This document shows, piece by piece, positions 7,198 to 14,854 of a stretch of 19,744 bases of DNA (its first letter is position 1; each line of letters begins with the position of its first letter). Origin of the DNA: Bacteroides sp. (GTDB taxonomy: Bacteria > Bacteroidota > Bacteroidia > Bacteroidales > Bacteroidaceae); assembly GCA_017556595.1 (NCBI GenBank), contig JAFYML010000307.1, positions 1 through 19,744 of the forward strand. The letters are read 5' to 3'. Under the pieces are notes generated by a model. The model worked only from the letters and a program-made list of their open reading frames with translations, was not told the origin of the DNA and did not search any database. A program made the translations under genes and the position numbers.

Positions 7198-7228
7198 CTA
7201 CTCGTATAATACAAACATTCTATAACCA

Positions 7229-7801
7229 GTGAAACGATTATTCCTATCCCTCGCATTGTTGGTGGTAAGTGTAGCGGCTATGGCGCAATACCCGACCGAA
7301 ATGCCGAAGTACTACATATTCGACAAGGATTTCAACGATAATATGTTCGAGTTGAATCTTGATGGACACATCACGACCGGATTGACAAAGAACAAATCGA
7401 AACATTTGTCGGACAATTTTGGTTTTGGTCGTGGGTTTCGTGCGTCGTTGCTCTATCTGTTCGACCCCTCTTTAAGGGCCGGTATGGGGATAGGGATAGA
7501 AACATATGCGCGTCGGGACGATGCCCTGCCCATCTTCCTGACGGCACAATACTCGCCATGGAAGAGCGATTTGAGGCGTTACCTGTTTACCAATGTGGGC
7601 TACTCGCCACAATGTGGCAAAAAGTTGTTAGGCGGATGGCATGCCGAAGTGGGGATAGGGTATAAAGGTAAGACTGACATTATCAACGGTGTGAAGTTTG
7701 AGATAGGCTATAACTTCAAGGCATTAAAACTAACCCGAAACGAGAAAAAACTCGATCCTATTAGCCATTCGCTGGTAGTTAATATCGGTTTGGTGTTCTA
7801 A
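7229..7801 (+). CDS. Outer-membrane beta-barrel protein, paralog 3 of 3 (GTG start)
   Basis: 190 residues with a GTG start. The start is supported by alignment of the signal peptide (VKRLFLSLALLVVSVAAMAQ) with those of the other two paralogs. It has the same barrel strands: RASLLYLFDPSLRAGMGIGIETY, LPIFLTAQYSPWKSDLRRYLFTNVGY, GWHAEVGIGYKG and KFEIGYNFKAL, ending in NIGLVF. It is more diverged and has a longer N-terminal segment (YPTEMPKYYIFDKDF). Its third-codon G+C is higher than in paralogs 1 and 2, suggesting that the copies are not a very recent amplification. No hairpin follows it, and the next gene has its own promoter. Confidence 0.83.
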   Translation: MKRLFLSLALLVVSVAAMAQYPTEMPKYYIFDKDFNDNMFELNLDGHITTGLTKNKSKHLSDNFGFGRGFRASLLYLFDPSLRAGMGIGIETYARRDDALPIFLTAQYSPWKSDLRRYLFTNVGYSPQCGKKLLGGWHAEVGIGYKGKTDIINGVKFEIGYNFKALKLTRNEKKLDPISHSLVVNIGLVF

Positions 7802-7859
7802 AAGACGTGTAAATAAGAAAATCCGCTGCGTTATGTGGCTCTGAATCTAAAGTTTGTGC

Positions 7860-7867
7860 TATCTTTG
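7860..7867 (+). promoter_or_regulatory. -7 box of the SDR/PAP2 pair promoter
   Basis: TATCTTTG matches TAnnTTTG exactly. The -33 position holds only a weak TATGTGG. A transcript starting near 7873 would have a leader of about 20 bases before ATG7893; an in-frame ATG at 7854 lies upstream of the box and is therefore not the start. Confidence 0.65.
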
Positions 7868-7892
7868 CGCCTCAAAATGTAATATTCAGCAA

Positions 7893-8900
7893 ATGGCAAG
7901 TATTCTTATAACTGGTGCAAGTGGATTTATTGGCAGCTTCTTGGTGGAAGAGGCTGTGGCTCGTGGCATGCAAACATGGGCCGGAATGCGTGCATCGAGT
8001 AGTCGTAAATACTTGCAAGATAGCCGTATAAACTTCCTTGAACTTGATTTTACTTCGCCCGAAGGCTTGAAGCAGGCGTTGGCAAAGCATCGCGACGAGC
8101 ATGGCGCGTTCGACTTTGTGGTGCATTGTGCCGGTGCCACCAAGTGTTTGGACAAGGCAGAGTTCGACCGCGTTAATTACGAACAAACATGCCGTTTTGT
8201 GGATGTGCTACGTGCATTGGATATGCAGCCCAAGCAGTTTCTGTTTGTCAGCACGCTGAGTGTGTATGGCCCAGTTCACGAAGAGACTTACGAGCCTATC
8301 CGCGAACAAGATACGCCATGCCCCAACACGGCATACGGCATCAGTAAGCTGAAGGCCGAACGCTACTTGCAATCTTTGCCCGACTTGCCCTACGTATTCT
8401 TCCGCCCAACGGGGGTGTATGGCCCGCGCGAACGCGATTATTTCCTGATGGCGAAATCAATCAAGCAACACGTAGATACGCAAGCCGGCTTCAAACGACA
8501 AGATTTGACGTTTGTCTATGTAAAGGATGTGGTGCAAGCCGTGTTCTTGGCCATAGAGAAGGGGGTGACTCGTCGCGCCTACTTCCTAAGCGACGGAAAG
8601 GTTTATAGCAGCCGAACATATTCCGACTTGATAAAACAGGAGTTGGGCAACCCCTTTGTGGTGCGCTTCACTTGTCCGCTTTGGGTGTTGAAAGTGGTAT
8701 CGTGCATCTCGGAGTGGGTGTGCAAATTGCTTGGACGCACCAGTACGCTGAATAGTGATAAGTATCAGATAATGAAACAACGAAACTGGCAATGCGACAT
8801 CGCACCCACCATCGACGAGTTGGGATATCAACCTCAGTATGACTTGAATCGTGGTGTGAAGGAAACCATTGCCTGGTATAAAGAAGAAGGATGGCTTTAG
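7893..8900 (+). CDS. Extended SDR: NAD(P)-dependent epimerase/dehydratase or reductase
   Basis: 335 residues. The Rossmann dinucleotide motif GASGFIG lies at residues 8-14, with a Ser in FVSTLSVYGP at about 120-123 and the catalytic Tyr-Lys pair in YGISK (Y148, K152): the complete extended-SDR active site. FFRPTGVYGPRERDYF is typical of the NAD-dependent epimerase/dehydratase family. The substrate is not visible. Such proteins in this phylum include sugar-nucleotide epimerases and, as I recall, the 3-ketosphinganine reductase BT_0972 of B. thetaiotaomicron. The stop codon overlaps the start of a lipid-phosphotransferase-like PAP2 gene by 10 bases, which favours a lipid substrate. Translation of the two is probably coupled. 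Confidence 0.82.
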   Translation: MASILITGASGFIGSFLVEEAVARGMQTWAGMRASSSRKYLQDSRINFLELDFTSPEGLKQALAKHRDEHGAFDFVVHCAGATKCLDKAEFDRVNYEQTCRFVDVLRALDMQPKQFLFVSTLSVYGPVHEETYEPIREQDTPCPNTAYGISKLKAERYLQSLPDLPYVFFRPTGVYGPRERDYFLMAKSIKQHVDTQAGFKRQDLTFVYVKDVVQAVFLAIEKGVTRRAYFLSDGKVYSSRTYSDLIKQELGNPFVVRFTCPLWVLKVVSCISEWVCKLLGRTSTLNSDKYQIMKQRNWQCDIAPTIDELGYQPQYDLNRGVKETIAWYKEEGWL

Positions 8901-9871
8901 ATTTATTGAAAAAAGTGGATTTTGGCAAGGGATTGTTTGCCATTGAGAAGGTGGCATTGATATATAACTTGCTGACTTCCATATTGATATTGTTCTTGTA
9001 TCAAGAGATGGATCATCCAATGAGGATGATTATTGAGCGTATAGCGATAGCGGCTCTTACCATTGCATTGATGTACTTGTATCGACTCTATCCGTGCAAG
9101 CTGGCTGCTTTCATTCGCACGGCTGTGCAGATGGCGTTGCTCTCTTATTGGTATCCCGATACGTTCGAGTTCAACCGTGTCTTCCCCAATCTCGACCACC
9201 TTTTTGCTTCGGCCGAGCAATGGTTGTTTGGTTGCCAACCGGCCATCGAATTCTCGGCAGCCATGCCGCAATTGTGGGCGAGCGAACCATTTAACTTAGG
9301 TTATTTCTTCTATTACCCCATGATGCTGATTATCATCTTGTGGTACTTTATCAATCGTTTCGAATTGTTGGAGAAGGTGGCTTTTGTCATTGTGGCCTCT
9401 TTCTTTATTTACTACTTCATTTATATCTTTGTGCCGGTGGCAGGGCCGCAATTTTACTTCCCGGCTATTGGTGAGGTGAATTTGGCGAAGGGAATCTTTC
9501 CGGCCATTGGCGACTATTTCCACCACAACTATCAGCTATTGCCCGACAATGCTTACGAGCATGGATTCTTCTATCAATTGGTGGAGAATTCGCAACAGGT
9601 GGGCGAGCGCCCTACGGCAGCTTTTCCTAGTTCGCATGTGGGTATCAGTACCATCTTGATGATTATGGCATGGCGAGGTAGCAAGAAACTCTTTGCTTGC
9701 TTAATGCCTTTCTATCTGTTGCTTTGTTGCGCTACGGTATATATCCAAGCACACTACCTGATTGATGCCATTGCCGGTTTCATTTCGGCATTTGTGCTTT
9801 ACGTCGTAGTAACGTGGATGTTCAAACGTTGGTTTGCCAGTAAGTTCTTTGGGGAAGAGGCGGAGATATAA
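8891..9871 (+). CDS. PAP2-superfamily integral membrane enzyme, AUR1/inositolphosphotransferase-like
   Basis: 326 residues with about six to seven hydrophobic helices. The PAP2 catalytic motifs are in the C-terminal half: RPTAAFPSSHVG (P246-SSH249) and YIQAHYLIDAIAG (H288, D292). This gives the His-His-Asp arrangement of PAP2 enzymes. The family's first motif (KxxxxxxRP) is not seen in its usual form; FVPVAGPQFYF precedes the PSSH motif instead, as in the AUR1-like subgroup (inositolphosphorylceramide synthase-like). The likely chemistry is phosphate or phospho-headgroup transfer or hydrolysis on a membrane lipid. ATG8891 lies inside the last codons of the SDR gene, so the two form a coupled pair. 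A sphingolipid or inositol-lipid role is inference. A simple lipid phosphatase is the main alternative. Confidence 0.8.
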   Translation: MALDLLKKVDFGKGLFAIEKVALIYNLLTSILILFLYQEMDHPMRMIIERIAIAALTIALMYLYRLYPCKLAAFIRTAVQMALLSYWYPDTFEFNRVFPNLDHLFASAEQWLFGCQPAIEFSAAMPQLWASEPFNLGYFFYYPMMLIIILWYFINRFELLEKVAFVIVASFFIYYFIYIFVPVAGPQFYFPAIGEVNLAKGIFPAIGDYFHHNYQLLPDNAYEHGFFYQLVENSQQVGERPTAAFPSSHVGISTILMIMAWRGSKKLFACLMPFYLLLCCATVYIQAHYLIDAIAGFISAFVLYVVVTWMFKRWFASKFFGEEAEI

Positions 9872-9874
9872 TTA

Positions 9875-9999
9875 AGTAGTTAAAGGAGTTATAGCCAATA
9901 GTTATTATTTGTGTATGGTTTACAAAACATTCGGCGAATAGGTGTAGCCTATGATAACTCCTAACGAAGCGTAGCGAAGTGATAACTCCTTTAACTGCT
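9875..9999. repeat. Long inverted repeat with internal direct repeats between convergent genes
   Basis: Arms of 18 bases at 9875-9892 and 9982-9999 (core AGTTAAAGGAGTTAT and its complement) pair with one G-T wobble around an 89-base loop. Inside the loop, TGATAACTCCT occurs at 9952-9962 and again at 9980-9990, flanking a purine-rich AACGAAGCGTAGCGAAG, and a small hairpin ATAGG/CCTAT lies at 9938-9952. The element fills the whole gap between the PAP2 and dusB genes. It may be a dispersed repeat and may also terminate transcription from both sides, although there is no T run next to the stem. Confidence 0.75.
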
Positions 10000-10006
10000 C
10001 TAACTT

Positions 10007-10990
10007 CTAATAAATCAACATCGGTTCAATCTCTTCGAAAATCTGAAATAATTCGGCTTGTGTTTCGGCACGGAGCATGCGGATGCGTGTTTCGCGGAAA
10101 TTGGGTATGCCTTTGAATAATGGGCTGGCGGCCAAATGACGACGCACATGTAGAATGCCGCGACGTTCGTCGAGCAAGTTTACACTATCTATCACCTCTT
10201 GGCGCAACACATTCAATCGCCATTCGGCACTGAGAGGGGGCAACTCTTCGCCTGTTTCCAAATAATGTTTCACCTCTTTGAATATCCACGGACGGCCAAA
10301 GCTAGCGCGACCTATCATGATGGCATCTACGCCGTAGCGGTCGAAACACTCCTTGGCGCGTTGTGGCGTAGTGATGTCGCCATTGCCTATGATGGGGATG
10401 TGTATGCGCGGATTTTGTTTGGTTTCGCCTATCAGTGTCCAGTCGGCCTCGCCGGTGTACATTTGTGCGCGAGTGCGACCATGTATGGTCAGTGCTTGGA
10501 TGCCGCAATCTTGCAATTGTTCGGCCAGCGTAACGATGATTTTACTATTGGCATCCCATCCCAAGCGTGTTTTTACGGTGACGGGCGTTTTTACGGCATT
10601 CACCACCGAACGGGTAATGTCGAGCATCAGCGGAATATTCTGCAGCATGCCTGCACCGGCACCCTTGCCGGCTACGCGCTTCACGGGGCAACCGAAGTTC
10701 AAGTCGATGATGTCCGGTCGTGCCTGCTCCACAATCTTGGCGGCTTGCACCATCGTATCTACGTCGCGTCCATAAATCTGTATGGCTACGGGGCGTTCAG
10801 CATCGCTGATGTTCAGCTTCTGTTCCGTCTTGCTGACCGAGCGAATCAATGCATCGGCCGATACAAATTCGGTATATACCATGTCTGCTCCAAACTGCTT
10901 GCACATCAGTCGGAAAGCGGGGTCGGTTACATCCTCCATCGGTGCCAACAACACCGGGCGCGGGCCAAGATCTATGTTTGCTATCTTCAT
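10007..10990 (-). CDS. dusB: tRNA-dihydrouridine synthase, DusB family
   Basis: 327 residues from ATG10990. This FMN-dependent TIM-barrel enzyme reduces uridine to dihydrouridine in tRNA D-loops. Visible family motifs: VLLAPMEDVTDPAFR near the N-terminus (FMN-binding), the catalytic Cys in NFGCPVKRVAGKGAGAGML (about C101), VKTRLGW, IHGRTRAQMYTG, IIGNGDI and the phosphate-binding AIMIGRASFGRPWIF. Length is typical for DusB. An in-frame ATG exists at 11020, but a -7 promoter box lies between it and 10990, so 10990 is preferred. The gene is convergent with the PAP2 gene and divergent from the U32 operon. Confidence 0.93.
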   Translation of the reverse strand: MKIANIDLGPRPVLLAPMEDVTDPAFRLMCKQFGADMVYTEFVSADALIRSVSKTEQKLNISDAERPVAIQIYGRDVDTMVQAAKIVEQARPDIIDLNFGCPVKRVAGKGAGAGMLQNIPLMLDITRSVVNAVKTPVTVKTRLGWDANSKIIVTLAEQLQDCGIQALTIHGRTRAQMYTGEADWTLIGETKQNPRIHIPIIGNGDITTPQRAKECFDRYGVDAIMIGRASFGRPWIFKEVKHYLETGEELPPLSAEWRLNVLRQEVIDSVNLLDERRGILHVRRHLAASPLFKGIPNFRETRIRMLRAETQAELFQIFEEIEPMLIY

Positions 10991-11007
10991 CGAATTACTA
11001 TTTTCCG

Positions 11008-11015
11008 CAAAAGTA
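11008..11015 (-). promoter_or_regulatory. -7 box of the dusB promoter
   Basis: The minus strand reads TACTTTTG, an exact TAnnTTTG, 17 bases before ATG10990. No good -33 TTTG is present at the usual spacing. Confidence 0.55.
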
Positions 11016-11030
11016 GGCACTTTCTTTCAA

Positions 11031-11063
11031 ATTATCATAAAATGATTATCACAAAATGATAAT
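11031..11063. repeat. AT-rich inverted repeat in the dusB-U32 divergent region
   Basis: ATTATCAT (11031-11038) and ATGATAAT (11056-11063) are exact inverted copies. AAAATGAT is also directly repeated at 11039-11046 and 11053-11060. It lies upstream of both divergent promoters and may be an operator; AT-rich DNA makes chance matches easy. Confidence 0.4.
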
Positions 11064-11139
11064 AAGTAATTGCTTGGGGGGATATCATTGCCCAAGTTAG
11101 GCTGCGCTTCGGAAATAAAACTGAAAACTTTGTTTTCAT

Positions 11140-11170
11140 TTTGTATTTCTCTCAGCTTGCACTATCTTTG
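11140..11170 (+). promoter_or_regulatory. Promoter of the U32-thioesterase-dprA operon
   Basis: TTTG at 11140-11143, a 19-base spacer, then TATCTTTG at 11163-11170: a full match to the Bacteroidetes promoter. The expected transcription start near 11177 leaves a leader of about 20 bases before ATG11199. Confidence 0.8.
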
Positions 11171-11198
11171 TTCCCCAAAGAAAACTATTGCATTTAAG

Positions 11199-12479
11199 AT
11201 GATTAAAGATTTTGAAATAATGGCCCCGGTAGGCTCGCGCGAATCGTTGGCGGCTGCCATTCAGGCCGGAGCCGATTCTATTTACTTCGGCATAGAGAAC
11301 TTAAACATGCGTGCTCGTTCGGCTAACACGTTCAGTATAGACGACTTGAAGGAGATTGCTCGTACATGCGATGAGCACGGCATGAAGAGTTACCTAACGG
11401 TAAATACCATTATCTACGATAACGACTTGGCACTGATGCGCACCATTATCGATGCCGCCAAAGAGGCCGGTATCAGCGCGGTGATTGCTGCCGACGTGGC
11501 GGTGATGACCTACGCGCGTAGCATCGGACAAGAGATTCACCTTTCTACCCAGCTAAATATCAGTAACGTGGAGGCACTACGCTTCTATGCACAATTTGCC
11601 GACGTGGTGGTATTGGCGCGTGAATTGAACTTAGACCAAGTGGCCGAAATCTATCGCGCCATTCGCGAAGAGAATATCTGCGGCCCAAGCGGTGAGCAGA
11701 TACGCATCGAGATGTTCTGCCACGGAGCCTTGTGCATGGCTGTTAGCGGCAAATGTTACCTGTCGCTACATCAAATGAATAACTCGGCCAATCGCGGTGC
11801 TTGTATGCAGGTGTGCCGTCGTTCGTACATCGTAACTGACAAGGAATCCAACGAAGAACTTGAGATAGACAACCAATACATCATGTCGCCCAAAGACTTG
11901 AAAACCATCCACTTTATGAACAAGATGATGGATGCCGGTGTCAGGGTATTCAAGATAGAGGGACGTGCCCGCGGACCAGAGTATATGCGCACGGTAGTAG
12001 AGTGTTACAAAGAGGCTATCAAGGCATACGTGGAAGATAGCTTTACCGATGAGAAGGTTGCCGACGGGAACGAACGTTTGGCTACGGTGTTTAATCGTGG
12101 TTTTTGGGATGGCTACTACTTGGGACAACGTCTGGGTGAGTGGACAAGGAACTATGGTTCGGCGGCTACCCAACGCAAAATCTATGTGGGCAAAGGTATC
12201 AAGTACTTCAATAACATTGGTGTGGCTGAGTTCTTGGTCGAAGCAGCTGAGGTAAGTGTAGGCGACAAACTGCTGATTACCGGCCCAACGACCGGCGCCG
12301 TCTTCATGACGTTGGACGAAGCACGCGTCGATTTGAAGGCTGTAGATACTGTACACAAGGGCGAACACTTCTCCATGAAGATGGAAAAGATGCGTCCAAA
12401 CGATAAATTGTATAAGTTGGTCACAGTAGAGGAACTGAAGAAGTTCAAAGGGATGGACATTGAAAAACAACGTGGATAA
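11199..12479 (+). CDS. Peptidase U32 family protein (likely TrhP/YegQ-like tRNA hydroxylation factor)
   Basis: 426 residues. MAPVGSRESLAAAIQAGADSIYFG at the N-terminus and the U32 signature EMFCHGALCMAVSGKCYLS (E171, C174, C179, C186), followed by GACMQVCRRSY (C202, C206), identify the family. The Cys set is that expected for the Fe-S cluster of U32 proteins. Although named peptidases, characterised bacterial members include TrhP (prephenate-dependent hydroxylation of U34 in tRNA), RlhA (23S rRNA hydroxylation) and UbiU/V. The single-domain length of ~430 with an additional C-terminal beta domain best fits the TrhP/YegQ type, but this is inference. The start is set by the promoter at 11140-11170; the open frame extends upstream to 11070 but would begin before the promoter. 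It is the first gene of a three-gene operon. Confidence 0.85.
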   Translation: MIKDFEIMAPVGSRESLAAAIQAGADSIYFGIENLNMRARSANTFSIDDLKEIARTCDEHGMKSYLTVNTIIYDNDLALMRTIIDAAKEAGISAVIAADVAVMTYARSIGQEIHLSTQLNISNVEALRFYAQFADVVVLARELNLDQVAEIYRAIREENICGPSGEQIRIEMFCHGALCMAVSGKCYLSLHQMNNSANRGACMQVCRRSYIVTDKESNEELEIDNQYIMSPKDLKTIHFMNKMMDAGVRVFKIEGRARGPEYMRTVVECYKEAIKAYVEDSFTDEKVADGNERLATVFNRGFWDGYYLGQRLGEWTRNYGSAATQRKIYVGKGIKYFNNIGVAEFLVEAAEVSVGDKLLITGPTTGAVFMTLDEARVDLKAVDTVHKGEHFSMKMEKMRPNDKLYKLVTVEELKKFKGMDIEKQRG

Positions 12480-12480
12480 T

Positions 12481-12873
12481 ATGGAATACCAATACGAACT
12501 GACATTGAAGGTGCGCGACTATGAATGCGACTTGCAAGGTATTGTGAACAACGCCAACTACCAACACTATTTGGAGCATGCACGCCACGAATTTCTGTTG
12601 AGCTTGGGAATCAGTTTTGCCAAGTTGCACAACGAGGGCATCGACCCCGTAGTGGCACGCATCAACATGGCTTTCAAAACACCGCTGAAGAGCGGCGACC
12701 AATATACTTGTTGCTTGAACCTGAAGAAAGAGGGTATCAAATATGTCTTTTACCAAGAGATTTTCCGCACAGCCGATAGGAAATTGGTAGTAAAAGCTGT
12801 TGTGGAAACCGTCTTCTTAGTGAATGGTAAACTGACTGATTTTAAGGACTTTGAACAATACACCATTGCTTAA
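12481..12873 (+). CDS. Hotdog-fold acyl-CoA thioesterase, 4-hydroxybenzoyl-CoA thioesterase-like
   Basis: 130 residues. YECDLQGIVNNANYQHYLEHAR (residues 14-35) is the 4HBT/YbgC-type active-site segment, with the catalytic Asp at D17 and the helix-leading G-x-V-N-x-x-Y pattern. ARINMAFKTPLKSGD and the strand-rich remainder fit a single hotdog domain of normal length. It hydrolyses acyl-CoA (or acyl-ACP) thioesters; the substrate is unknown. ATG12481 is one base after the U32 stop codon, implying translational coupling; a TTG at 12460 in frame is less likely. dprA follows after five bases. Confidence 0.9.
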   Translation: MEYQYELTLKVRDYECDLQGIVNNANYQHYLEHARHEFLLSLGISFAKLHNEGIDPVVARINMAFKTPLKSGDQYTCCLNLKKEGIKYVFYQEIFRTADRKLVVKAVVETVFLVNGKLTDFKDFEQYTIA

Positions 12874-12878
12874 ATGAT

Positions 12879-13994
12879 ATGAACCGCAACGAACAACTCA
12901 ACAGCATGGCGCTTACCCTCTGTCCGGGCATTGGACATGTGGGAGCCAAACGTTTGGTAGATGCGTTGGGCAGCGCGACAATGGTCTTCGAGCGTCGCGC
13001 CGACATTCCCCAATTGGTGCCCGAAGCCCATCAAGCCGTTGTTGATGCGCTGACCTGCCCCGAGGCATTCGAGCGTGCCAAACGCGAGTTGGAGTTCGTT
13101 GAAAAGAATAACATTACCTGTCTGACGCTGACCGATGAGGCCTATCCAAGCCGTTTGCGCGAGTGCCCCGATGCACCGTTGGTGCTGTTCTTTAAGGGCA
13201 GTTGCAACCTGAATGCCATGCATGTGGTTAGCATGGTAGGAACACGTCGCGCCACCCAATATGGCAAGGAGTTTTGTAACAGCTTTGTACGCGACTTGGC
13301 GCAACTTTGCCCCGATGCATTGGTTATCAGCGGATTGGCCTACGGCATCGACATCCATTCGCACCGTGCTGCGTTGGCGCATCAGTTGCCTACCGTGGGC
13401 GTGTTGGCGCATGGCCTCGACCGTATCTATCCAGCTGTTCATCGGAAAACGGCCGTCGATATGCTTCAAAACGGTGGATTGCTGACCGAATACCTTACCG
13501 AAACCAACCCCGACCCCTATAACTTCGTCAGCCGCAACCGCATCGTTGCCGGCATGGCCGATGCCACGTTGGTGGTCGAGTCGGCCAATAAAGGCGGTTC
13601 CCTCATCACGGCTGATTTGGCCAACGGATACAGTCGCGACTGCTTTGCCCTGCCCGGGCGTAGCACCGACGAAGCCTCGGCCGGTTGCAACAAACTGATT
13701 CGTGACAACAAAGCAGCACTTATCCTTTCGGCCGAAGATTTGGTCAATGCAATGGGGTGGCAAACAGCCTCTACCCCCAAGCCGGAGGCTATACAGCGCA
13801 ATTTGTTTGTCGATTTGTCGCCCGAAGAAGAACGTATTGTACGCATCCTGCAAAAACAGGGCGACCTACATATCAACACGCTTGTCATGGAAACCACTCT
13901 TCCCATCAATCGCATCAGCATGCTCCTATTCGAACTCGAAATGAAGGGCGTACTGAAACCATTGGCGGGCGGAGTCTATCACTTATTGGGCTGA
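12879..13994 (+). CDS. dprA: DNA-processing protein DprA (Smf)
   Basis: 371 residues. DprA loads RecA onto incoming single-stranded DNA during natural transformation and protects it. An N-terminal helix-hairpin-helix-like segment (TLCPGIGHVGAKRLVDAL) is followed by the Rossmann-like domain with its signatures SMVGTRRATQYG, VISGLAYGIDIHSHRAAL, VLAHGLDRIYPAVH, FVSRNRIVAGMADATLVVES and the conserved KGGSLITADLA. A C-terminal winged-helix (DML1-like) domain covers about residues 305-371. Length and domain order are normal. It is the last gene of the operon and ends before a bidirectional terminator. DprA is widely conserved even where competence is not demonstrated, so competence cannot be concluded. 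Confidence 0.95.
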   Translation: MNRNEQLNSMALTLCPGIGHVGAKRLVDALGSATMVFERRADIPQLVPEAHQAVVDALTCPEAFERAKRELEFVEKNNITCLTLTDEAYPSRLRECPDAPLVLFFKGSCNLNAMHVVSMVGTRRATQYGKEFCNSFVRDLAQLCPDALVISGLAYGIDIHSHRAALAHQLPTVGVLAHGLDRIYPAVHRKTAVDMLQNGGLLTEYLTETNPDPYNFVSRNRIVAGMADATLVVESANKGGSLITADLANGYSRDCFALPGRSTDEASAGCNKLIRDNKAALILSAEDLVNAMGWQTASTPKPEAIQRNLFVDLSPEEERIVRILQKQGDLHINTLVMETTLPINRISMLLFELEMKGVLKPLAGGVYHLLG

Positions 13995-14031
13995 TTTACT
14001 CCTTATATATAATACGCGCGCGAGAAATAAC

Positions 14032-14063
14032 AAAAAGCCCCGACCGAATGGCCGGGGCTTTTC
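14032..14063. terminator. Bidirectional terminator between dprA and the fumarate reductase operon
   Basis: AAAAGCCCCG (14033-14042) pairs with CGGGGCTTTT (14053-14062), with further CC/GG pairing inside around a GAAT loop. Both strands end in a T-rich tail, so it can stop transcription from dprA (plus) and from the iron-sulfur subunit gene (minus), which converge here. Confidence 0.9.
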
Positions 14064-14086
14064 TTCATTTATGTAGCTTATGTGGC

Positions 14087-14842
14087 TTAGTCTTTCAACT
14101 TAGCTTTGATGAAGTCGCGGTTCAAACGAGCGATGTTGCTGATTGAAACGTTCTTTGGACATTCAGCTTCGCAAGCACGTGTGTTGGTACAGTTACCAAA
14201 ACCAAGTTCGTCCATCTTGCTCAACATAGCCTTTGCACGACGAAGTGCTTCGGGCTTACCTTGTGGCAACAAATTGAGTTGGCTTACCTTAGCTGATACG
14301 AACAACATGGCCGAACCATTCTTACAAGCAGCAGCACAAGCACCGCAACCGATACAGCTAGCTGCATCCATAGCTTCGTCAGCAATTGGCTTCGGAATCA
14401 AGATAGCGTTAGCATCTTGAGGAGCACCTGTGCGTACACTTACATAACCACCGGCTTGCATAATCTTGTCGTAAGCAGTACGATCCACCATCAAGTCCTT
14501 GATAACTGGGAAACCAGCCGAACGCCAAGGTTCTACGGTGATAGTATCGCCATCTTTGAAGCGACGCATGTAGATTTGGCAAGTGGTGGCACCGGTTGCA
14601 GGGCCGTGTGGGTGTCCGTTGATGTAGAGTGAACACATACCGCAGATACCTTCGCGGCAGTCATGGTCGAATACGATTGGTTCTTCGCCCTTTGAAATCA
14701 GTTCTTCGTTCAAGATATCGAGCATTTCCAAGAATGAAGTATCGCCCGGAATATCTTTCATCTGGTATGTCTTGAATTCGCCCTTAGCCTTAGGACCAGC
14801 TTGACGCCATACCTTTAAAGTAAATGATATATTTTTATCCAT
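14087..14842 (-). CDS. frdB: Fumarate reductase/succinate dehydrogenase iron-sulfur subunit
   Basis: 251 residues. This subunit carries electrons between the quinone-side cytochrome b and the flavoprotein. The N-terminal ferredoxin domain holds the [2Fe-2S] ligands C62, C67, C70 (CREGICGMC) and C88. The C-terminal domain has C163-x2-C166-x2-C169-x3-C173 ([11 protein letters not shown]) and C218-x5-C224-x3-C228 ([12 protein letters not shown]). By homology with the E. coli subunit these supply the [4Fe-4S] (C163, C166, C169, C228) and [3Fe-4S] (C173, C218, C224) clusters. All ligands are present. It is the last gene of the cytochrome b-flavoprotein-FeS operon, 12 bases after the flavoprotein gene. 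In fermenting Bacteroidales the complex runs mainly as fumarate reductase, making succinate. Confidence 0.95.
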   Translation of the reverse strand: MDKNISFTLKVWRQAGPKAKGEFKTYQMKDIPGDTSFLEMLDILNEELISKGEEPIVFDHDCREGICGMCSLYINGHPHGPATGATTCQIYMRRFKDGDTITVEPWRSAGFPVIKDLMVDRTAYDKIMQAGGYVSVRTGAPQDANAILIPKPIADEAMDAASCIGCGACAAACKNGSAMLFVSAKVSQLNLLPQGKPEALRRAKAMLSKMDELGFGNCTNTRACEAECPKNVSISNIARLNRDFIKAKLKD

Positions 14843-14854
14843 GATTATCTGAGA

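Noticed and set aside
10199..11059. 286-codon plus-strand frame across dusB
   Set aside because: It is antisense to a clear DusB; its translation has no domain.
12870..13853. 327-codon open frame antisense to dprA
   Set aside because: dprA has full-length family motifs in the plus strand. The antisense frame is an overlap shadow.
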